In this document: positions 38,901-49,728 of the stretch, one piece after another
Layout: every line of letters begins with the position of its first letter
Numbering within the stretch: the stretch's first letter is position 1
Assembly: GCA_019095985.1 (NCBI GenBank)
Contig: CM032667.1
Coordinates: forward strand, 41,737,217-41,801,216
DNA: 64,000 nt
Reading direction: 5' to 3'
Origin: Streblospio benedicti
Taxonomy: Eukaryota > Annelida > Polychaeta > Spionida > Spionidae
Position numbers and translations under genes: made by a program
Notes under the pieces: model-generated
Databases searched by the model: none
Told to the model about the DNA's origin: nothing
Seen by the model: the letters and a program-made list of their open reading frames with translations, nothing else

Positions 38901-40016
38901 GATTATCAATTGGCGTATGTTGTTTACGCTTTCGATGTTTTGAGCAGCCCAAGACCTCAGGAGCGTAAAAGAGCGGACCGATCGATAATCTTCGTAAAAA
39001 TATTTTGGCGGCGTACTGGCAGCGACCGTTCGGCGCACGTGAAGCGGCATAGGAACGCTTGGTCGGCTAGCGGCAGATGCTTAGCGTAGATGAAAAAATC
39101 TGAATATCCGACCAATTTTTATCAGCTGAGTGTAAGTTTCCAGTGCGCTTGGCCTAGTGGGACGTAGCTTTAAGATTGTTTTGAAATTCATAAAGTCCAG
39201 CACGGATGTGGAAAATCCATCTCAAAATGTGTAAAAGTCAAATTCATAAAGCAAACGTTTGATAATGTGAAGAGGATAACGTTTTATAATTATTGTTGCT
39301 GGCTATTCATTCTTCAGTACATACATAGTTTACCGATGTGTATGTGCGTCTAGTATAAATAATAAGTTTAACATTATAAAATGAGCTATTTTTTGTTTAA
39401 ATCTACATTTTGTTAATGAACATAATTTTGGATGCATCTTAAATTGTTAGGAACTATTCATTAGTAGGCCCGACGTAATACAGAATTCTCTTTGAATATA
39501 GAATATTAAAATCATGTGATACGAAGCGCATACAGAGAAATAATCAACTGCACTAAAACAGAAACACAGTTTCTAACATTACTCCAAGTGAATGCAAAAA
39601 AGTTTTTTTTTCTCATCAAGATGTAGCACTAAAAATGATGTAAATTATACACTCCTCACAGAATACTAACATAATTGAGCAATAAACATAAAACTTGTGG
39701 GGCTAATTATGAGGAGGTGCTTGTGAGTAAAGGGTGCAAGAGCACGTGCTTCCAACTCACCCACACCGTCCTTCCCGCATCTGCCATTGTTTATTTTGTG
39801 AAGATATTGAACATAGGACGAGCTCACCAAATATCTCAGCACCCCGCCCGCACCATGACTTACGCCCTACTACCCTCTGTCTATAGATGATCCCAAGACC
39901 GGTGGCACGTATTGTGGAGGGGTGTGTGTATGATTACTGTGCAGGCATAACCGACATCAGCTCTGCTACTGCTTCGCTTGCTTCCATCTGCAGAGCAGCG
40001 AGAGCCGGATGGGGTC
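35911..40016 (+). CDS. VWD-C8 tandem-module protein, copy 2, module 2
   Basis: Exons 35911-36044, 36441-36646, 36874-37056, 38044-38170 and 39887-40016 total 780 nt (260 codons), with the same splice phases as module 1. The first exon starts with two bases that complete the codon left by 33854 (C + CA = Pro), giving PTDPCCCTVFGDPHY, so modules 1 and 2 join in frame. Seen motifs: [80 protein letters not shown]. The last exon is degenerate against its module-1 counterpart: ICSAAA has become ISSATA (one cysteine lost) and the end is eight codons shorter. Intron blocks around the exons are recognisably homologous to those of module 1, so the cassette duplicated as genomic DNA. Confidence 0.9.
38261..38395. 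repeat. Foldback repeat in the module 2 C8 intron (copy 2)
   Basis: Arms of about 40 bp (CACAGTCACCGAGTCCCAAT reading back as CACAGTCACTGAGTCCCAAT) surround a G/C-run spacer. Copy 1 has it at 16162-16285. It is absent from the corresponding intron of module 1. Confidence 0.65.
38560..39165. mobile_element. Unassigned insertion in the module 2 C8 intron
   Basis: Between blocks shared with the module 1 intron there is about 0.6 kb of richer-GC sequence with repeated TTGGCGTATG/GCGTAA words, ending at GTGGGACGTAGC. The module-homologous intron resumes at about 39170. It is present in both locus copies (about 15405-16010 in copy 1) but not in module 1, so it looks like a mobile insertion. Family and exact left end are unknown; the open frames inside are not recognisable proteins. 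Confidence 0.4.
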
Positions 40017-40185
40017 GTGAGTATTTAAAAAATGTCTTGGTAATTTTGTAGCAAATGAGGCCTCCATTATGTTTCCAAATTTAGAGAGCCTTTCTGATGC
40101 GTTTGTACCCACAACCAAAATGTGCATTGCCTGTACCTGTGCTGGCACATATGATATAATCAAAAATGTTTAAAACGGTGTGCCA

Positions 40186-40188
<3 letters not shown>

Positions 40189-40262
<74 letters not shown>
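40189..40262. repeat. (TA)n tract (copy 2)
   Basis: A single TA run in place of the double tract plus palindrome of copy 1. The flanking SINE-like sequence (40285-40440) is rearranged relative to 13790-13990. Confidence 0.9.
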
Positions 40263-40266
<4 letters not shown>

Positions 40267-40621
40267 AATTAAATGACGCCCTACACCAAAGTGATTCGAT
40301 TATTGGGGTTCTTTCTCCCAATTGTTCAAAGTGTGCTTTCCATAGAAGCCTTGGGTTTTGTTCATTTATGGTCCATTTTCGTCATTCTTCAAACTTTAGA
40401 ATGGAATGCACCAATGAAAATTGATAACCATTTATGGTATATAGAATGGAATGCACAATAATGAAAAAACTTTACTTGGTGTTGTTTGCTATTTGCTGCT
40501 ACAGGATCAATACGTACCATGATAGAAGCAATATGATTAAAACAGTGGCACACAGATTATTTGTGGCTGATTACATACATCGTAATTGTGTACTTTAATC
40601 ATGATTTCCATAACATTTTAG

Positions 40622-43600
40622 AGGTTGAAGGTGACCCTCACCACAAGACATTCGACGGTATCACCATAGATTTTGAAGGGCCGTGCACGTACATCTGGTC
40701 AATGTACCAAGGCAGGGTGTACCCAAAGTTCCAGGTTTGCAAATTAGAATCATTATTATGTGTTATTTTATGTATGTGTCATATATGATTAATTTATTTC
40801 ATCTATTAAACATGCACTCTTAATGCAGCATAGAGTAAGGTTACTTCAAAATGAGTTCTAATCTTGTATTTATATTTTGTACAAACGTAAATTATATAAC
40901 GTCCTTGTAATTATAATTCACTTTATTTGTCCAACAATTAAGGAGTCATAACATATGCCGGCATCCCACTGGTTAATCTAACGAAACTAATTCATATACC
41001 CGATTAAAATAAGTCAGCTAGAAAGTGTTTTCTATGTATATTTTTATACAATTACAATGCAATAATCTTACATCCCCACCCAACCCTCGAGTCCAAATAC
41101 TCATTCAATCTACGTTCCCGACTCGGCATCGTAGCGCTAAGGCATTCTTTGATCAAGATGTGACCTCTTTAATCTAGGTGAAGGTTGCATTCCCTGTGGT
41201 TGACATGTGGGCACAGACAATGGATGTGCTCTGGTGTCTGCTAGTGTCACTGGATTTTAAACGTAATGGACCAGTATGAATTCTGATTATCAATGTTCTT
41301 GGGACATGGCAATGTTGATGGCTCAGTGGCTCAGATGGTGCACGCGTTGCTTCTAGCGGTGGTCTTTTTGATGGGTGTAGCATCTGTTGAAGAACTGCTG
41401 TTGATGAGGGATCGGGGCCACTAGCTGGTGTAAACCCGGTGTTGCAGGAGTATATGCCTGTCAGAATAGACGGTATGCACAGTTAAGTGATCAAATTCAG
41501 TGAACTTTACATCTTGTTCCATCAATGAGTAGAGCTTCTGCAATGATGCGGCTTTGGATATTTCCTTAGTTAGCACAGGCGACGAAATGGAACTCAAATC
41601 TTGAATACTAGAACATATGGATTCTGTCAACCCACTCTCAGCAACATCATTTTTTACGTAAGCTTGTAGCTAGTGACGACTAGGAGACTATTATAGCTTG
41701 GGTGAAATATCTAATTTGTTCCAAAACCCCAATGCTTCACCTTCAATGGCTGCATTTCTACCGATAGGGAACCAGACAGTGCAATCCTCCATCCATTAAG
41801 AGAGCAATCTGGTATTTCAGTATAGCAGTACGAATGTTGCAGCAGAAGAAAATATCCAATGCCTTGTTTCGACTAGTCTGCATCATATCAAGGGCTTTAC
41901 CTGCTTGAGGTAGTAGGCCTACTCTCAATGGAGGTCGCCTGGGTAATTGTATCGAACTACCGCAAGGGACTCGAGGGAAGGCAGGCTTGTGTTTTCTACT
42001 GCCCAGCTCTCTGAAGCAGTAGATAATTATTTTGTGTAGCATGGCTTTTTGCTCCACCCCCGACAACCGTCCGTGAATTAGTTAAATACCTTGATGCATT
42101 GCCGGCTTGTGTTGGCCGGCCCTCCCTGCAGTAAATTCTATATCTCAAAAGGGCTATCAAGAAGATGGAAAAGGAGATTGGTGCAGAATAGCCCACTCAA
42201 TCGTACCCCCTACATGCCCAATCCCCAGCCTCGGGGCAGAATACAAGCATTTTGGAGCTGGTAATATTTATGTTAAAACTCTCGTATGTTTGTTGTCTTA
42301 GGTGGTGGCAAGATATGAAATCCACTGGACGGCTAACTGGAAAGTTGGAGAATTGACAACATACTACGAGAGCAATAAGATAACGATGTCTCGGAGATGG
42401 ATCTCGGTAATTAGAATGCAAGATATGCATATTTTTTTCAAGCAAATTGCATGGCAAAGCAACGAGTGTAATATTTTTATGTTGTACGTCAAGGTTTTCT
42501 TTGTTCAAATGATGCTTCATATTAGACAATGGTAAGACTGTCGTCTTGAGTATGGAAGAGGGAGTTCATTCTAGATTAATTAGAAATAAAATCAACTCCC
42601 AAGGGTGTGTCACATATTGCCCCATAACTCTGAATCGAGCATGGGGACAAGGGTCTATCTTTTTTTTCTTTTAATTTTTCATCTATTTTTTTTTAAATCT
42701 TTTGAATGGTAATCATTAAATGCCAAATGAAAAAACTGTATTGTACCTCCTTAAATATTGAACGAAAATAACAGACATAAACGAGATCCAGGTTTTTCGC
42801 AGTTCGAGACATGTGGGTGTTGCCTGGATATAATGTTTACATAGCATTATACTGCATATTATCATATATGAAACAAACATTTAAGAAGGCATGGAAGTAA
42901 CATGTACTACTGAAACTCTGAACGCCCATAAAAATCCGTGAGCAATGTTGTTGTATTTTTCTGTTGTTGTTTCAGATTAATAAAAAGAGAATACTCGCAC
43001 TTCCCTACAACAACCCCGACGGTTCATTCGAAATCAAGCAGGAAGGTAAAGTGTGATTCACGTAGCTACAAAAAGTACATGTATGTGTCTGAGTGTGACT
43101 CAGTGTGCAATGGGAGATCTAGGTTTTCAGAAAAAGGGCGGCACACTTAAGATATCTTATGGATTTCGTGCGTACGATGGATAGAGGAGATGCCAAAACC
43201 CATATGAAAATATCATTATTTGTATATATTTGTCTACTGCTTGAAAAATCCAAAAGTTAAAAGGTACCACACTCAACGAGTGTCTGCTTTGTTTTTATAA
43301 TAAATAAGTTATATCATAACGTTCTCATGTATGATCAATCTCCCAGGTGGAAAAAGCATCCTCCAGAAAAAATATTAAATATTAAATACTCATTGTAGTA
43401 CAACCAATATACATCACATCCATCAAAATAAATGATAAAATACAATCATACAAAGTATTATTCACACAAATAAAATTAAACAAAAAGGAAGTCGACCTCT
43501 CGTAGAGAGTGAAAAGGTACATAAATATATTAATTTTAATTTTAATCTAAATTTCGAAGCAATGCACATGTAGCTTCCTGGTCACAAGTAATAAATATAA

Positions 43601-44813
43601 TATTAAATAAATATAATTATAATATATTTATTCATATTTATTACTTGTGATCAGGAAGCTATTGCTTCGAAATTAAACTTGAAATTAATATATTTATGTA
43701 CCTTTTAACTTTTGGATTTTTCAAGCAATAGACAAATATATACAAATAATGATTCCATATACTACATACCTAATTAACAGAACATATGAAAATAAGATAT
43801 TTTTGTGGTAAATGGTGTGGCCCCTGCGCCCGCGCCCGCACCCGCGCCACACCACACCCCTAGATTTGCTTATGGATTGTCTGATAGTATGTGTGAGTCA
43901 ATCATGACATGCCATTGTTTCAATGTCTATATCAGACTGCCCGTGTGTGTGTGCGGACGTATAATTACCAATTTCATAATGTTTTAGGACAGTTTATGGT
44001 GTTTGAAAGTTCCAATGGAATACGCGTTGGATACAACCGCAAATGGGTGGGATTTGTGAAAATTCCAAAAGAGTACCATGGACTTGTTGATGGTATCCTT
44101 GGGGACTCTGATGGCGATGCAAACAATGATCTCAGGTTTTGTTCTTTTTATTTTCTTACGATGGTATTGTTGATTATTCCACATCTCAAAAGAATAAAAT
44201 TAGTTGCGCATTATGTTTGCCGCTCACAGTTTGTACCAGTGGCTAGGCATTAGATAAGTGTTTGCCTTTTTTTTGTTAAATTTGCGACAACTATGAAGAA
44301 CAATGAAGTACCAGTGTTTTAACACTAAATCACTAGAGCATGTTTTATAAATATCCCAGGTTGATTGAGCTAATTATTCTTTAGAATTCAATTGCCACAA
44401 AATTGTATTCCAGGACCAGGGAGGGCACCCGAGTAGAGAACAACAAATATGGTCATTGCCTCATCGGAAATAGTTGGCAGTTTGACAGCAAAAAAAGGTG
44501 AGCTGAAAGTATGATCAATTGGAATCTGACACTAATTATTAATAGCACAAAATGCTCCAACTTATGACACAGATGTAGGACTTTGTATCTATTATTCTAG
44601 AAAGATGTTTGGAATTTAACTAACTTGAAAAACCTCGTATGGTTGTCTGATATATTGCCAGCTTGCCCCGACTACTCAAAAGTTAAACTAAATCCAAGAA
44701 GTCAAGTCAAGATCCAGGCTCCCAGCAACAGTTTATATGAATATGAATATCCAATCTCATTTCAGCGCTCATGCAATCATAATGCAGAATGTGGGAATAT
44801 TGGTGGAATTTAA
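40622..44813 (+). CDS. VWD-C8 tandem-module protein, copy 2, module 3 (diverged VWD, probable C-terminus)
   Basis: Exons 40622-40734 (VEGDPHHKTFDGITIDFEG, CTYIWSMYQG), 42302-42406 (VVARYEIHWTANWKVGEL), 42976-43045 (INKKRILALPYNNPDG), 43988-44135 (FMVFESSNGIRVGYN, YHGLVDGILGDSDGDAND-like), 44414-44497 (CLIGNSWQFDSKK) and probably 44662-44813 (CPDYSKVKLNP, SCNHNAECGNIGG, stop). The first exon joins exon 39887-40016 in phase. This VWD is distant from modules 1 and 2: the canonical GLCG is replaced by a cysteine-free stretch and intron positions differ. The end is uncertain. The A7 run at the end of exon 44414-44497 puts the next exon out of frame, while copy 1 has A6, which would give KKACPDYS. 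A further short reading frame at 45093-45138 (CSMDCEKPFIVNAP, stop) after an AG could be another terminal exon. Confidence 0.75.
43212..43753. mobile_element. Foldback MITE-like element with nested inverted repeats (copy 2)
   Basis: Outer inverted repeats of about 57 bp (ATCATTATTTGTATATATTT ... back again) enclose a second inverted pair around 43515-43580 and 43645-43705, with GCTTCCTGGTCACAAG opposite CTTGTGATCAGGAAGC. No open frame; non-autonomous. It lies between module 3 exons 42976-43045 and 43988-44135. No target duplication assigned. Confidence 0.6.
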
Positions 44814-45138
44814 TATGTTCAATACTAGCTTTGGACTAATATAAAATCTTGCATCAGAAAAGACTATCTAAAATTTAAAAAGTACATATTATGACCATCA
44901 TTTCAAATAAATTCCCACATGGGAACAATTATACAATTCACTGCCAAAATATGTACATATATCATTATCTTGCCAATCTTCTGGGGTATTTGCAGCTCTG
45001 CGGGCTTGCAACACTAGGCCAATATTGAAGAATTTATGTTATCCCAGCTTTTATCACAATTTGATGATTCAAATTATGATGTTTTATTGTAGGTGTTCAA
45101 TGGATTGCGAAAAGCCATTTATAGTTAATGCACCATAG

Positions 45139-46590
45139 AATCACGTTGGATGACAAGTACCAGGAAACATAATGCTTTGGCTGAGACAAGAAGGAATGAA
45201 GTCGACTTAAATAATATGTCATACAAATTTTTCATTGTATTCTCCAGTGCTGATGAAATGAAGCAGATCATATCAATGTTACAAATATATGCTTTTTTTA
45301 AATTTATCATTACAATAATACGTCACTGCATTTGTACAGCATGTTCTTACAATATTTCAAAATCCTTGTTTGTATTACTAACACATTTAAAAGATTTATT
45401 TGTACAAAGACATAAAATAGTTTGACAATTCATTATTTTGTTTGAAAGTGTCATGTTGTTCATCAGAATTCTTACTACAAAAATTCAGTGCGATATTTCC
45501 TTTATTAGCCTTAGAAATAGTAATATTGAAAAAAATGTGATTTAGATTATTGTTTCACCATTAGACTTTTTCAGCTTAAAAACATCTTTTATTGATTTTC
45601 AGTAAAATACATGTAAGACATTTGTAGTTTCAAAACACTCATTCTTCTGCTTTTGTGATTAATACAAATATACATTTTAAAATACTTGACTTATGGATTG
45701 AAAGTTAATTGAATAAATAATGCATGAATCTTCTTTCAATATTGCAATTTAAGATATTAGACAGTTTTGACAGTAAATGTAAATGTGGTGCTTTATAGTC
45801 GTGATCCAAGGTATGAATCTGGTAATGCAGTGATGATGCTAAAATAATAGCAGCCTGTCGATGACGTCACATATAAAGTACTGAATTATGAGGTGTTTTT
45901 TGTTATGTAGGTGCCCTGTATCACATATTCTAATAATTGCACAAGAAAGTTGGGTATTTCTACTGATGTTTTATTCACTCACGGAAATTATTTGGAACTA
46001 TGTTCCGGGCATAAAAATATTACGTTAATGGGAAGATTCGGCAGGTCAAATTTGAACTAGTCATCGCAAAACAAGGGGTGACCACCTGTTTGGCTTGTTT
46101 ACATAATAATTCCCAGGCCAAAGTTCATGAATTTATAGTAGAAATGACACTGAACTGCTAGTATTTGGTATTCGTATATTTTTCCTACACATCCTGAATA
46201 TTTGAGACAGTACTAGTAGGCAAGACATCTGTTAATAGAACAATGGTAAGGCTATTTGTGTGTTCTAACCCCAAGTCTTACTCTCACGACTTTACAATTT
46301 GAACCAGGTCACTGACCCATTTATTGATTATCAATTGATAATTTATCATATACTTGCACCGGCAGCACATTCAACGCACAATGCTAATAACCCACACAAT
46401 TACTCATTCTCTCTTTTACCCCAATGACATGTACATATTCAACGTGCAGTTACCACATAGCAGTGTGCAACTATTTAGGGATGAGTTTGCTCAACACCTA
46501 CCACCAGAACCGTCCTGGAATCGAATCCACGACCTTTGTCTTTTCCTGTAATTTTGGTCTCTTTTATATTAGAGGAACCCCATCAGCGGT
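45139..46590. other. Downstream flank of the VWD-C8 gene inside the duplicated locus
   Basis: AT-rich, no recognisable exon. Near 46505-46535 a GAATCGAATCC-like B-box word hints at a tRNA-derived SINE remnant, but no full tRNA or A box is seen. The duplicated locus ends about here. Confidence 0.4.
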
Positions 46591-46592
46591 TA

Positions 46593-46884
46593 GGGTGAAT
46601 TTTCGAATTTCGAATTTCAGCAAATAATTAAATTCAGATACAAATCGAAATTTGCTACTGATGACAAAGAAAAAGTAGAAGAATTCCATCTTGCTGTTGC
46701 TTAGCAACGAGGTCTCAGGCAATCAAACCAGTCGCATTGTCTTATGTGCATATATAAGCAAATAACTTATACTCTTTCTTCGAGTTTATAGTTGTGTGAT
46801 AGCTCATTCAAACCAGTTTGATGAGCTCTTCACTTAGATATGAGAATCGGGCCAACGCAAGGCCAGTTGAAGTGTTGGATATCA
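46593..46884. other. Junction sequence, unassigned
   Basis: Short unique stretch between the end of the duplicated locus and the acyl-CoA synthetase-derived duplication. It contains a small ATTTCGAATTTC repeat near 46600. Confidence 0.4.
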
Positions 46885-48060
46885 TATATCGGTATAGCTA
46901 AAGTCAACGAATGAGACATGAGAAGTGGCGAGAAGGACTGATTGAGGAACGAGTGACGAGCATCAAGGACAATTAATTGCTTCTCAAACGGCCTCTCAAT
47001 TGGCCGATTTTAGAACATGAAATACTATTAAATCTGCCGATTGAGGGACGAATTTCGCCCCTAATGGGCAATAGCACCTGCTCGCGCGGGCCCTCATTCG
47101 TTCTTTAGGAGCACTTCTCCCTAATGGCTGGCCTCGCGTCTCTCGAACCTTGCCTTAAACCTACGGCCGAGAGTGGCTAAGTTTGAAGCAAGTGCCTCCC
47201 CCGGCCCCAGTGGATAGTAGGCCAGTTCTTTGGCGATTTTGTGTGCTCTTGTTGCAACACTCAGTCACACCAGATTCCGCCGTAATTTGCACAAAAATCT
47301 GCCATGATCGTCTGACAATGAAATGTGCGTATTAGAAAAATTATGACACTGACAAGTTGCATAGTTTACACTCCAGAATATATATGTATTATGTGCATAT
47401 AACAAAAACTTAAGAAAGATCAAAAATGATTAATCTCATGACTATGTTTGCATTATAATTAATTAGGATTCACCAGCCTACTCTAGACTGCTGTGAAGCA
47501 TCAGGTCCCAACAAATATTATGTTCATTAAAATATCAAATTGGTTAAATACAAAATCTATTACCAATGGCAACAAAATAACAGCAAATATAATATCAAGA
47601 TTTTCCAAATGTCTATATGATAAAGTATTGTTAGAGTTTAACCTTATTTGATTGTTTCTATAAAGCCAGTCTAATGTCCTTGTGGAGTATTTAACCTGAA
47701 GGAGACTTGGGAATGGCTTCACCAAACTGCACTCCGCCACGCACCCGTTTATTTGTAAGGGACCATGCTATCTGAAATGTTTCAATATACATGTACATTT
47801 ATGTATTACCGATAATATGACTGAAACCATCAAATTCAAGCACATAGTTTCCTTCCCTTTAGGTAATTATTTTTATCCTTGAAATCCATTTAATTTATGT
47901 GCAGACATCTGATTATTATGCATCACAACACAAGTTCTCTTATATGTATTAATTTATTAATAGTCAATGTTTGCTATACAATACAGTCAAGCCACCTGCA
48001 ACATATTTCTGTAAGTCTGTCTCGGTGGCCCTCTGGGACCGGCCTCAAGTCGTCTCAGTA
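46885..48060. repeat. Diverged direct duplicate of 54030-55165
   Basis: Similarity runs from the GTATAGCTAAAGTCA block (46893; 54035) through ACCTACGGCCGAGAGTGGCT, exon 10, intron 9 and part of exon 9 of the acyl-CoA synthetase gene. It stops inside exon 9. Divergence is far greater than between the 21 kb copies, so this is an older event. Confidence 0.85.
47635..48060 (-). pseudogene. Acyl-CoA synthetase 3'-end pseudogene (exons 9-10 fragment)
   Basis: Matches the last two exons of the intact gene at 54781-55285. The exon-10 copy (about 47635-47771) keeps the AG acceptor and the PKSP part of the catalytic-lysine motif, but contains in-frame stops (AAATAA after VPY, GGTTAA where AGKI should be) and indels. 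The exon-9 copy (about 48005-48060) keeps only its 3' end (QKYVAG region). It lacks exons 1-8 and cannot make an enzyme. Confidence 0.85.
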
Positions 48061-48324
48061 CTCCTTATGCATGTTCACAATTGGTCTCTTTAGGCAGGTT
48101 TGACAATGTGAAAAGCTGTCTTACTATATGTACAGAGGTGATGTTTCCACTGCCCCTAATTCTCCATAATTCAGTTGATGTACAGAGATCCGAGTTCAAA
48201 AGTCAGTAAGTGATAGTGTGGATATCAAAGGCCTAGGGTCTGTGCTGGATCAACGGTGATCACTTATCTGCCGCCACTGTTTGTCCACGTTTAGTGTAGG
48301 AGATGGTGGACGCTCAGTGATGCT

Positions 48325-48740
48325 GCATCATTGTCCAGTCTGTGATTGGCTCCATCAATCACATCTTTACCACATCTGTAAGAGGATACGTGTATATGTT
48401 GTGATTTCCAATTTGATATAGTTTGTGCTCATTATAGAGGTTATCTGGCTTTGTTTGTGGTTTGTTTGGTCACTCTGGTGCTGTATTGTTCAGTTATTGA
48501 TTGCTCCATCAATCACATCTTTATCATATCTGTAACACGTTATGGTGTGATTTCCAATATAATAGTGTGTACGTTATGGAGGTTGTTAGTGGTCAATGCC
48601 ATGGTCACTACGGTGTACACTTTGATGTACTGGACACGCGTTAGTTATGTATTGCTGTAATGCTGTATTATCCAGTTAGTGATTCCTCTATCAATGGTGG
48701 TCTATCACGTGTGTTATAGAATCTGTTGTTGTTGCCCATA
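48325..48740. repeat. Degenerate tandem repeat, about three units of 155-180 bp
   Basis: Units start near 48326, 48483 and 48665, each with a GTCCAGT/TTCAGTTA-type start followed by CTCCATCAATCACATC and a GTGATTTCCAAT word; the third is truncated. No coding potential. Confidence 0.65.
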
Positions 48741-49728
48741 AAAGGGATTAACTCTGCATCAGGTGTTGGTGTATACTATAAAGGAAGGTGAATAAAGAAA
48801 AACTTTGATTACGACCACCTTTGTAATAAGACCATATTTTACCTTAATAAACAGACCATATTGTGATCTCTCATCCTTCTCAATGATGGTGAAATCCATG
48901 AATCTCTCATGTTCCATTATTGCTTGTCCCATGACATGTTGTTTTTTGAACATCATTATTTATTTAACTGGCACTAGGTTTATTCCATATACATATCATA
49001 CAAATGTGAGAAAGTTCATAAGAGCTCATTGAAAATCAAGGTAACTTATGTGTAATAGATTAGTAAAAGCAAAAAAAATAATGTTTCCTAGACAAATCAT
49101 GCGGACAAAGTTATTTCAATAATCAAATTAACAAAAAATGCATATAAAATCCTTTCGCTTTTTAGTTTCTTGAAACGCTTACGGGTCTCTAGCTTGAATT
49201 TGAATCAATATAACGTTTTTATTTTTAATCACATCCCTAAATTTGACACATAACAAGGACAATTTTCCGCAGCAATGACTTTAATCTATAATAACCTCTT
49301 CTACGCATGATTTTGAACGGTGACATAGTCACATACTATCTTACAAAATAAAGGAAGACCAACATTAGTGTGTAGGAATGGAGCGCGGAACATTGTGACT
49401 AGAAATGTTTAAAAGATAAAATTTGCTGCCAAATTATTAAATCGCGTAGATTTTGATAAACAGATATTATAATAAAACAATAAATGTGATCTTTAGATTA
49501 ATCTAGTTTTAACTTTTTATCATCACGATTTGTTACTTAACAAAGGAGCAAAATTAGAAGAAAATTAGATATAGTTCTATGCTATTATATACTTACAGAA
49601 TGATTGAAACAGTAAAAGCATACCAGAGTAATCGAAATACCATTGCAAATTACTTTTATCAAGTGTAAATTAGGATTGAGTTGTTCGAAAGTGTGTAAAT
49701 ATTCTCACATATTTGAAATCAATTTACG

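Larger units (their letters stand above)
25267..46590 (+). repeat. Copy 2 of the duplicated locus, continuous
   Basis: The uninterrupted version of the locus, carrying modules 1, 2 and 3 of the VWD-C8 gene in order on the plus strand. Its exons stay open in all places where I found frame-breaking indels in copy 1, so this is the version to use for gene modelling. It is either a real tandem duplicate or the second haplotype placed in the same scaffold; the sequence alone does not decide. Confidence 0.9.

Noticed and set aside
46500-46540. tRNA-like B box (GAATCGAATCC)
   Set aside because: No A box, cloverleaf or acceptor stem can be drawn; at most a SINE remnant.
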